38,488 nucleotides of DNA from the NCBI GenBank assembly GCA_001873365.1, contig MNYZ01000001.1:1-38488 (forward strand), in the 5' to 3' direction. This DNA is from Oscillatoriales cyanobacterium CG2_30_40_61 (GTDB lineage: Bacteria; Cyanobacteriota; Cyanobacteriia; Cyanobacteriales; Microcoleaceae). The notes below the pieces were generated by a model. That model did no database searches and was not told where the DNA came from. It was given only the letters and a program-made list of their open reading frames with translations. Numbering within the stretch: position 1 is the first letter of the stretch; every line of letters begins with the position of its first letter. Shown in pieces: positions 32,070 to 38,488 of the stretch. A program made the position numbers and the translations under genes.

Positions 32070-33491
32070 TTAATCCTTTGTCCATTCGGTGTGGAAAAAT
32101 TCACCCCGGGGTTTATCAATACGCTCATAGGTATGGGCGCCAAAATAATCCCGTTGGGCTTGGGTTAAATTCAATGGTAAAGTTGCCCGGCGGTAACTAT
32201 CAAAATAGTCTAAGGACGCACTAAAACCAGGAACCGGAATCCCAAATTGATTAGCTATAACTAACACCTCCCGCCAGGCTTGTTGACGATCTAAAATCGT
32301 CTGTTTAAATTCCGGGGCTAATAACAAATTGGGTAATTCAGGATTCTCGCTAAAAGCCGCTTTAATTTTATTCAAAAATCCCGCCCGAATAATACAGCCT
32401 CCTTTCCAAATTCGCGCCATTTCTCCGAGATCCAAATTATACCCATACTCCTTAGAAGCGGCACTTAATAACGCCATCCCTTGAGCATAGGAACAAATTT
32501 TAGAACAGTACAACGCATCCCGAATTTTATTCACTAATTCGGAAATATCTCCCTGATATTCACCCGTCGGCCAAGGCAATTCTAAGGAAGCAGCTACCCG
32601 TTGATCTTTATAGGAAGAAATAATCCGACTATTCACCGCCGCGATAATTGTCGGAATCGAAACACCCAACTCCAAAGCACTCATCACCGTCCAGCGTCCG
32701 GTACCTTTTTGTCCGGCGGAATCAACAATTAAATCAACTAACGGAGAACCGGTTTCCGGGTCAATTTTTTTGAAAATATCCGCCGTAATTTCAATTAAAA
32801 ATGAATTGAGTTCGTCGGTGGTATTCCATTGGCTAAAGACTTCATGCAGTTGGGCCGCATTCAACCGGGCGACATTTTTCAGCAGGTCGTAGGCTTCGGC
32901 AATTAACTGCATATCCCCATATTCAATGCCGTTATGCACCATCTTCACATAGTGACCCGCTCCCCCTGGCCCCACAAAAGTCACACAGGGGCCGTCATCC
33001 ACCTGGGCGGCAATTTTGGTTAAAATCGGCTCTAATTCTTTATAGGAGGCTTCTGTCCCCCCTGGCATCAGGCTGGGGCCCCAAAGAGCACCTTCTTCCC
33101 CGCCACTCACACCCATGCCCACAAATCCTAAACCCGTGGCTTCTAATTCCTTGGTGCGGCGTTCGGTATCTTCATAGAGGGAGTTGCCCCCGTCGATAAT
33201 CATATCATCTTGATCTAGCAGGGGTTTAAGCTGATCAATCACCGCGTCCACGGGTTTCCCGGCTTTGACCATCACCAAAATGCGGCGGGGACGCTCTAAG
33301 GACTGGACAAATTCTTCTAGGGTATAGGCGGCTTTGACGTTTTTTCCCTGGGCCCGTTGCTGCATAAACTCATCGGTTTTGGCTCCGGTGCGGTTATAAA
33401 CTGCGATCGGAAACCCATTGCGCTCAACGTTGAGGGCCAGGTTTTCACCCATGACGGCTAGACCAATTACACCAAATTTTTGTAGGGTCAT
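32070..33491 (-). CDS. gnd: 6-phosphogluconate dehydrogenase, decarboxylating
   Basis: A 473-residue oxidative pentose-phosphate enzyme making ribulose 5-phosphate and NADPH. Seen: the dinucleotide fold GLAVMGENLALNVERNGF with NRT for NADP preference, DGGNSLYEDTERR, GVSGGEEGALWGPSLMPGG, HNGIEYGDMQLIAEAY (catalytic Lys-x-x-Asn in VKMVHNGIE), and QKGTGRWT. The C-terminal tail HTYERIDKPRGEFFHTEW reaches into the partner subunit. Length and motifs are canonical. Single gene, divergent from a small unknown gene. Confidence 0.97.
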   Translation of the reverse strand: MTLQKFGVIGLAVMGENLALNVERNGFPIAVYNRTGAKTDEFMQQRAQGKNVKAAYTLEEFVQSLERPRRILVMVKAGKPVDAVIDQLKPLLDQDDMIIDGGNSLYEDTERRTKELEATGLGFVGMGVSGGEEGALWGPSLMPGGTEASYKELEPILTKIAAQVDDGPCVTFVGPGGAGHYVKMVHNGIEYGDMQLIAEAYDLLKNVARLNAAQLHEVFSQWNTTDELNSFLIEITADIFKKIDPETGSPLVDLIVDSAGQKGTGRWTVMSALELGVSIPTIIAAVNSRIISSYKDQRVAASLELPWPTGEYQGDISELVNKIRDALYCSKICSYAQGMALLSAASKEYGYNLDLGEMARIWKGGCIIRAGFLNKIKAAFSENPELPNLLLAPEFKQTILDRQQAWREVLVIANQFGIPVPGFSASLDYFDSYRRATLPLNLTQAQRDYFGAHTYERIDKPRGEFFHTEWTKD

Positions 33492-33635
33492 AGAGTTGTA
33501 TTGACTGTAATATTGTCGGTTACTGAATCCAGTAATCTTATTAGATTACCGTTGATTTTACGGGGTGTATAATTTAAGTCAGATTTTTTTAAAGATTTGC
33601 CGGATCAAGAATTTAGTGCAGTTTGATCAAAACCA

Positions 33636-34058
33636 ATGGAAGAATTACAATATCTCGCCACTTGGGTTAAGGAACAACACGCCCAAGAATATATCCTAAC
33701 TTGGTTATTGACTCAACCGGGTCTATGGTGGTCAAATGGGGAAGTTTACCAAGCGGTTTCACAAAAATCGGGGAAACGGTTGCAGGAATTTGTCAAGAAA
33801 AGCAAACAAGGAGATCTATTTCAAGGCATTACCGATAAAATTGTCAGTGATGAAAGTTGGGATCAAATTGCTGAGAGTTTAGGTCGGTTAATGGGAGTTT
33901 ATCAAGAGGAATTGGTCAAGTTACAGGATCAAGGACGGTTACAACAAACTCCTCGTTTATCGGTTCCCCGTCCTTCTCCTACGTCAAAATCCTGGTCTAA
34001 TATTGATGTTCAACAACCTCTACCTGACCCGAATACCGATGCTCTAACTGGACTCTAA
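33636..34058 (+). CDS. hypothetical cyanobacterial protein
   Basis: A 140-residue soluble protein that I do not recognise. The first 100 residues look helical (QYLATWVKEQHAQEYILTWLLTQPGLWWSNGEVYQAVSQKSGKRLQEFVKKSKQGDL) and could be a small helical or winged domain. The last 40 are proline- and serine-rich and disordered (TPRLSVPRPSPTSKSWSNIDVQQPLPDPNTDAL). No cofactor motif or signal peptide. It is divergent from gnd, with a Uma2 gene 82 bp downstream on the same strand. The coding bias and initial ATG look genuine. Confidence 0.7.
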   Translation: MEELQYLATWVKEQHAQEYILTWLLTQPGLWWSNGEVYQAVSQKSGKRLQEFVKKSKQGDLFQGITDKIVSDESWDQIAESLGRLMGVYQEELVKLQDQGRLQQTPRLSVPRPSPTSKSWSNIDVQQPLPDPNTDALTGL

Positions 34059-34140
34059 ACTATTAATTATTGTGGGGATAGCGATCGCTTTTTTTGTTAT
34101 AATTAAAATCCAATACAAAATATAATAGGAGATTGTTTTT

Positions 34141-34710
34141 ATGTCTCTGATGACAATTAAAGATTTAGAGCAAGTCCAAAAAAATCTCTCCGAAGGCGGT
34201 TTAGATTATCAGTTAGAATTGATCAACGGGAAGATTGAAATTATGGGGCCATCGGATATTGTCTCTAGTGAAATTGGATCTATTTTTACCCGTTTTCTAG
34301 GTAACTGGGTTTATCCCCGTCGTTTAGGTCGTGTCTTTGACTCTGCTGGGGGTTTTATCCTCCCTGATACTAACCTCAAAGCTCCTGATGTTTCTTTTGT
34401 TCGTGCATCCCGTCTCAGACAAAGTGTGCGTTATTTTGCTGAATTAGTCCCTGATTTAGTGGTAGAAATTAAATCCCAAAGCGATCGCATCAATCCTTTA
34501 AAAAAGAAAATTAATCAGTTTTTGGAATTAGGGGCGCAAGTTGGTATTTTAATTGATCCTGATGAGTTAACAGTTACGGTTTATCGCTCTACAGAGGAAC
34601 CAATTGTACTCGGAAATGGAGATATTTTAACCCTACCAGAACTTTTTTCCGGTTGGGAATTACCGATTAATGAATTATGGCCTCCGGTTTTTACCGATGA
34701 TGAATTCTGA
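34141..34710 (+). CDS. Uma2 family protein (DUF820)
   Basis: A 189-residue Uma2 protein. The typical line-up: MSLMTIKDLEQVQKNLSEGGLDYQLELINGKIEIMGPSDIVSSEIGS, KAPDVSFVRASRL (PD core), VPDLVVEIKSQSDRINPLKKKINQFLELGAQVGILIDP (E-x-K), and DILTLPELFSGWELPINELW at the end. All nuclease-fold positions are present. It is preceded by AGGAG 9 bp before the ATG and by a HIP1 octamer. It is the third Uma2 gene of the window and is clearly distinct in sequence from the other two. Confidence 0.9.
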   Translation: MSLMTIKDLEQVQKNLSEGGLDYQLELINGKIEIMGPSDIVSSEIGSIFTRFLGNWVYPRRLGRVFDSAGGFILPDTNLKAPDVSFVRASRLRQSVRYFAELVPDLVVEIKSQSDRINPLKKKINQFLELGAQVGILIDPDELTVTVYRSTEEPIVLGNGDILTLPELFSGWELPINELWPPVFTDDEF

Positions 34711-34840
34711 AAGCACTTTTCTATGGGAGTTCGTGTTTTTAGATACAGTTTCAGGGGAATCAGACCGTTGATAATTTCATCAGGTGGCTATCGGGTCAAA
34801 AACTTTAGCGGGATGATCGCTGTTATGGATTGTAATACCT

Positions 34841-36580
34841 ATGAAACCTCGAATTATTGTTTGTAGTTTAGGTCGCACGGGATATCAGATTTTCAGACTC
34901 CTGAAACAACAGGGGGCTATTGTTGTGGGTATCAGCGATAAACCCATGCCCCAAGAAGGGTCTGATGTGGTGGTAGGAAATGGGCGATCGGCTTCAACTT
35001 TATTAGCCGCCGGGGTGAAGACAGCCAACGCTTTGATTTTAGCCGGAAATGATGAAGCCACAAATTTAGCGATCCTAATGCAAGCCCGAATTTTAAATCC
35101 TCAGATTCGGATTATTAATCGTTTATTTAATACTAATTTAGGAACCCGCCTGAATCAAACTTTACCCGATCACAGTACCATGAGCGTTTCGGCTCTGGCT
35201 GCTCCTGTGTTTGCCTTTGCCGCCTTGGGAAATCGGGCGATCGGACAACTGGAATTATTTAATCAAATTTGGCCGATTCATGAAGAATTGATCGATGAAG
35301 ATCATCCCTGGTTGGGAAATAGTCTCAGGGATTTATGGGTCGATTCCAATCGAATGTTAATTTATTATTTGCCTTTTAAAGATAAAATTGATTTAGTTTC
35401 TGGGGTGATGGCGGATCAAAAGTTACAGGTGGGCGATCGCTTAATTATTGCTATCAAACCCAAAACCCATCAAATTCAAAAGGATCTAAAATATCGATTT
35501 CTTAAATTAAAACGGGGACTACAAAAGTTTAAACAATATGCTAAATCAGCTTTAATTGTTAGTTCGATTTTATGCCTAACCATCTTAGGAGCAGCGTTAA
35601 CCTATATTTTTGTCGATCCGAGTTATTCTTTTGTGGATTCTCTCTATTTTTCCGTGGGGATGATTACCGGAGCCGGAGGAAATGAACAAGTAGTTGAACA
35701 TTCCCCCGATACTATTAAAATATTTACGGTGGTGATGATGTTAATTGGCACCGGAGTAGTTGGAATTAGTTATGCCCTATTAAATGATTTTATCTTAGGA
35801 ACTCGTTTAAAAGATTATCTGGATGCGACCCGAGTTCCCGAACGTAATCACTATGTTATTTGTGGTTTAGGAGAATTAGGATTAAATATTGCTCAACATT
35901 TATATCAACGGGGCTATGAAGTCGTAGTTATTGAACGTGATCCTAATAGCCGTTTTCTCAGTACCGCCAAGGGGTTAAAAATTCCCATTTTTGAAGGAGA
36001 TGCCAGTTTAGCTAATACTCTCAAAAGTGTCAATATTGAGGCCGCCGAAGCATTATTAGCCGTTACCAATGATGATACCGGAAATTTAGAAATTGCTTTA
36101 AGTGCTAGGGGATTAGCACCCCGCTTACGGGTGATCACTCGCACCCATGACTCCCATTTTGCCTTGATGGTACAACAGATTTTTGATTTTGAAGCGGTAT
36201 TAAATACAACGGAAATCGCGGCTCCAGCTTTTGCAGCAGCAGCGCTGGGAGGAAGGATTTTAGGTAGTGGAATTACGGCGGATAGTTTGTGGGTGGCTTT
36301 AGGAACCTTAATTACCCACAATCACCCTTTTTGTGGAAAACGAGTCCAAGAGGTTGCCAGAAAAGCGGATTTTGTCCCCTTATATATTGAAACCGCCTAT
36401 CAAACCATTCATAGTTGGGAACTGTTAAATTTTCTCCTACAACCCGGGGATATTTTATATTTGACCATGCCAGCCCATCATATTGAGCAACTGTGGCACA
36501 CTCTCCCCCCAGAACGATTTACCTGGGAGGATAACCCCGTATTGAGTCGAGAGTCGAGCCTAGGGCCAACGAAAAATTAA
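34841..36580 (+). CDS. ion-channel-like protein with two TrkA-N (RCK) domains
   Basis: A 579-residue membrane protein. The N-terminal TrkA-N domain (about 1-200) has the Rossmann motif CSLGRTGYQIF. TM1 is at about 245-265 (ALIVSSILCLTILGAALTYIF), a short pore loop follows, then TM2 at about 295-315 (FTVVMMLIGTGVVGISYALL). A second TrkA-N (about 340-480) has ICGLGELGLNIAQHL, and a TrkA-C-like end follows (about 485-579). The layout suits a ligand-gated potassium-type channel. The pore loop reads SVGMITGAGGNEQVVEH rather than TVGYGD, so ion selectivity cannot be assumed; it more resembles the GN-type filters of Castor/Pollux-like channels. Single gene. Confidence 0.85.
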   Translation: MKPRIIVCSLGRTGYQIFRLLKQQGAIVVGISDKPMPQEGSDVVVGNGRSASTLLAAGVKTANALILAGNDEATNLAILMQARILNPQIRIINRLFNTNLGTRLNQTLPDHSTMSVSALAAPVFAFAALGNRAIGQLELFNQIWPIHEELIDEDHPWLGNSLRDLWVDSNRMLIYYLPFKDKIDLVSGVMADQKLQVGDRLIIAIKPKTHQIQKDLKYRFLKLKRGLQKFKQYAKSALIVSSILCLTILGAALTYIFVDPSYSFVDSLYFSVGMITGAGGNEQVVEHSPDTIKIFTVVMMLIGTGVVGISYALLNDFILGTRLKDYLDATRVPERNHYVICGLGELGLNIAQHLYQRGYEVVVIERDPNSRFLSTAKGLKIPIFEGDASLANTLKSVNIEAAEALLAVTNDDTGNLEIALSARGLAPRLRVITRTHDSHFALMVQQIFDFEAVLNTTEIAAPAFAAAALGGRILGSGITADSLWVALGTLITHNHPFCGKRVQEVARKADFVPLYIETAYQTIHSWELLNFLLQPGDILYLTMPAHHIEQLWHTLPPERFTWEDNPVLSRESSLGPTKN

Positions 36581-36686
36581 TCGGTTAAGTAAGGAACAGG
36601 TACAGCAAAGCGTTAGCCATAAACTATGTCTGACTGATGACGGACAAGCGCCGACTAACTGCTCACTGCAAATGTCCGCTTTTCCC

Positions 36687-36902
36687 TTAAGGTTCACTAT
36701 TTTGAAATTGTTGTCTACGGTTACGAAGGCGACGGCGTTCTTTATGGCGAGCTACCTCTTTCCGCTTGCGTTTTTGTCCGGGGGTTTCAAAATGACGATT
36801 TTTTTTCAGATCGGCAAAAATGCCAGCTTGTGAAACTTTTCGTTTAAAGCGACGTAAAGCAGACTCTAATTGCTCAGTTTCACCGAGAACGACTTGGCTC
36901 AT
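36687..36902 (-). CDS. rpsU: 30S ribosomal protein bS21
   Basis: A 71-residue S21: [60 protein letters not shown]. These are the family's helical start and extremely basic tail, which bind 16S rRNA near the anti-Shine-Dalgarno. The start codon overlaps the stop of an upstream 70-residue gene (ATGA at 36899-36902), and GGGAG lies inside that gene ahead of the start. Translation is therefore probably coupled. Confidence 0.95.
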   Translation of the reverse strand: MSQVVLGETEQLESALRRFKRKVSQAGIFADLKKNRHFETPGQKRKRKEVARHKERRRLRNRRQQFQNSEP

Positions 36903-37111
36903 TCCATATTCTCCCAGTTAAAATTATAGATTTGTTTAACAAGCTGCCCTAATTTAGCGGACAGAGACAAACGGGAATCAGATATCTTTTCCCGTTCCCC
37001 CGAAGCGGTGATGATGGCTTTAGACGGCCTCCAAGAGCAACCACGGGGAATATCCACTTGAATCGAAGCATGGTAGAAAAAAAATTTCTCATCAGGCTTG
37101 GTGTTGGCCAT
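36899..37111 (-). CDS. small unknown protein translationally coupled to rpsU
   Basis: A 70-residue protein that I do not recognise: [24 protein letters not shown], then [12 protein letters not shown] and a helical end [21 protein letters not shown]. An open frame extends to 37159, but the ATG at 37109-37111 has GGGGAG seven bases upstream, which supports it over the GTG-type upstream start. Its stop overlaps the rpsU start by ATGA. Conservation beside S21 would mark it as a real gene; from one sequence this rests on the ribosome-binding site and the overlap. Other possibilities are a leader peptide or chance. Confidence 0.55.
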   Translation of the reverse strand: MANTKPDEKFFFYHASIQVDIPRGCSWRPSKAIITASGEREKISDSRLSLSAKLGQLVKQIYNFNWENME

Positions 37112-37224
37112 TGACTCCCCATGCAGAGCAATTCTTACTATAACACAAATTGTGACCACAATTTATCCCAAGCATTAGTGATCTGTTGAAAGGGACTCAG
37201 TGGTATGCCTAATCTTCCTTATTG

Positions 37225-37890
37225 TTAATGAATTGTTAATTTTAATTGAGGAGGAATCAACTCCAGTCCGAAGACTTGAGCAAAGGTTTCTGCCACTTGC
37301 AAACGGACGGCTTCTAAACTAATCCCCGGAATAAATTGGGCTAAACTACCCACGGGTTTATCGGCAATACCACAGGGAACAATGGCTTTAAACCCGCTCA
37401 AATCGGGGCAAACATTTAAAGAAAAACCGTGCATGGTAATCCAACGACTAACTTTGATCCCCACGGCTGCTACCTTGGTTTGATGAATCCAAACTCCTGT
37501 CAACCCCGGAATTCTTTCGCCGGGGAGTCCATAGCTGTCTAGGACTTGAATTAACACCTGTTCTAACTGCCGTAAATACCAATGTAAATCAGGGGTATGG
37601 CGTTGTAGATTTAAAATCGGATAGGCGACTAACTGCCCCGGACAATGGTAGGTAACTTCCCCGCCCCGTTCCACCCGATGGAGTTCGGCCGGAGTTTGGT
37701 CGGGATCGAACTTGAGAAATCGTAAATCGGCTCCTTGTCCCAAAGTGTAGACAGGAGGATGTTCCAACAGCAGTAACAGATCATCGAGATCGGGGTTGAG
37801 TTTGCGGTCTTGAACTAAGGATTGCTGCCAATTCCAGGCCGTTGTATAGGGTACTGATCCAAAGTAATAAATTTGACAAGGAGCAGCCAC
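37225..37890 (-). CDS. lipB: octanoyl-(acyl-carrier-protein) transferase LipB
   Basis: A 221-residue enzyme moving octanoyl groups from ACP to lipoyl domains of the 2-oxoacid dehydrogenases and glycine cleavage H protein. Seen: the family motif [19 protein letters not shown] (the more usual HGPGQ is HCPGQ here), the catalytic lysine K139 in [21 protein letters not shown], and the catalytic Cys173 in [13 protein letters not shown]. The Lys-Cys spacing of 34 matches E. coli LipB. Single gene; the 113 bp before the small rpsU-linked gene hold nothing clear. Confidence 0.95.
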   Translation of the reverse strand: MAAPCQIYYFGSVPYTTAWNWQQSLVQDRKLNPDLDDLLLLLEHPPVYTLGQGADLRFLKFDPDQTPAELHRVERGGEVTYHCPGQLVAYPILNLQRHTPDLHWYLRQLEQVLIQVLDSYGLPGERIPGLTGVWIHQTKVAAVGIKVSRWITMHGFSLNVCPDLSGFKAIVPCGIADKPVGSLAQFIPGISLEAVRLQVAETFAQVFGLELIPPQLKLTIH

Positions 37891-37953
37891 AATAACCGTT
37901 AAAAAAGAAGTGAACAGGAGATAGAGTAACAGATTTGATGCTAATTTGAACCG

Positions 37954-38036
37954 ACCCTGGCTAAAGCCAAGTGGATTCTTTTTTCACAGGCTCTTAACTA
38001 GGATGTATCCCCCGTCAGATCGCCTCCAAAAGCAAT
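37954..38036 (-). other. right end of an IS200/IS605-type element with probable omega-RNA region
   Basis: Minus-strand sequence just downstream of the tnpB stop: GAGGCGATCTGACGGGGGAT, then GAGCCTGTGAAAAAAG and a small hairpin TGGCT-AA-AGCCA (37958-37969) of the kind at IS605 ends. In this family the guide (omega) RNA is made from the tnpB 3' end and this right end. The exact boundary and target-adjacent motif cannot be read from one end. Confidence 0.45.
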
Positions 38037-38488
38037 TTAAGTCACGGATATACCAGCCGCCACAATATTTAAACCTCTATCTCGAATCACCATAGAAGCA
38101 GCAATATCTCTATCAATTTCAAATCCACACTCATGACAACGATGAGTTCTTTCACTTAACTCTTTTTTGCCTGTGTTCGTCCCACAATTAGGACAAATCT
38201 GTGAGGTGTAATTTTTATCTACTTTGCAAAAATAAGTGTCAGTTTGGCTGCCAACATATTCTAGGATTGTGAAAAACTGTCCTAATCCCATATCTAAAGA
38301 TTGCTGGCAAAACAAACCCTGACTCCATGACATAAAATTGATATCTTCTACAAAGATCATTCCCACATCTCTACAAAGTTGATGAGCTAATTTGAAATGA
38401 TAATCTTTACGTCTGTTTGCTACTGCTTCGTGTAATAACGCTATACGATGTTGTAGTTTTTCCCAATTTCTAGAACCTAAAACTTTCT
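38037..38488 (-). CDS. tnpB: TnpB (IS200/IS605 OrfB) RNA-guided nuclease, 3' part
   Basis: The open frame runs from the right window edge to a stop at 38037-38039, so the N-terminus lies outside. About 150 residues are visible: KVLGSRNWEKLQHRIALLHEAVANRRKDYHFKLAHQLCRDVGMIFVEDI, including the RuvC II Glu in VEDI. A zinc finger follows (CPNC...CHEC), then FEIDRDIAASMVIRDRG with the RuvC III Asp. All visible catalytic positions are intact, so the element may be active or a recent domesticate. The GTG at 38364-38366 is not the real start. No tnpA is visible in the window. Confidence 0.93.
   Translation of the reverse strand, partial: KVLGSRNWEKLQHRIALLHEAVANRRKDYHFKLAHQLCRDVGMIFVEDINFMSWSQGLFCQQSLDMGLGQFFTILEYVGSQTDTYFCKVDKNYTSQICPNCGTNTGKKELSERTHRCHECGFEIDRDIAASMVIRDRGLNIVAAGISVT

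Overview
The window looks like chromosomal DNA of a filamentous cyanobacterium, probably Oscillatoriales (Planktothrix/Oscillatoria-like; the genus is inference). Reasons: many HIP1 octamers (GCGATCGC), cyanobacterial genes such as ycf35/DUF1257, ctaA-type copper ATPase, hemL and Uma2 (DUF820) genes, low GC, and intergenic DNA full of short dispersed palindromes (AGAAACCCGGTTTCT, GATCCCCCTAAATCCCCC, GTAGGGGCGGGTT, GTGCGTGC...ACGCACCCTAC).

Layout. 0.15-5 kb: ribosome-rescue factor ArfB, a MalK-type ABC ATPase with an unusual insertion, and a type IIA topoisomerase A subunit that lacks a GyrA box. 5-12.6 kb: signalling genes, namely a lone receiver, a periplasmic TPR protein and a minus-strand run of a degenerate CBS-histidine kinase, a REC-GGDEF-EAL protein and a Cache-HAMP hybrid kinase (the last two overlap by ATGA). 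12.7-20.9 kb: an accessory region with a YiaAB protein, a pilin-like protein, a secreted Cys protein, two paralogous HTH-STAND (NB-ARC) ATPases, a Uma2 gene, several gene remnants, and a compact graspetide-type RiPP locus (precursor, ATP-grasp ligase, 3-TM protein). 21-26.7 kb: a conserved DUF2997-DUF1257-ferredoxin operon, a copper P-type ATPase, and thiC under a TPP riboswitch. 26.8-29.4 kb: a MITE-like element whose unoccupied site is also present in the window, a TPR gene with an in-frame nonsense codon, a Uma2 gene and a HicB-like gene. 29.4-38.5 kb: a HisI/HisE fusion with a decayed HisI half, hemL, gnd, small unknown genes, a double-RCK channel with a non-canonical filter, a small gene coupled to rpsU, lipB, and the 3' part of a tnpB with its element end.

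Most notable: the graspetide-like locus (18.5-20.4 kb). Its acidic Ser/Thr-rich precursor lacks the microviridin core motif. Two mutually exclusive hairpins, one a terminator, lie between precursor and ligase. Divergently upstream is an HTH-STAND gene whose promoter region carries three copies of a paired CCCAC box. The second STAND gene has its own, different direct repeats upstream. Function, product and regulation are inferred, not shown.

Much of the rest is core metabolism and information processing: haem, thiamin, lipoate, pentose phosphate, histidine, copper, ribosome. No rRNA, tRNA or CRISPR array was found.
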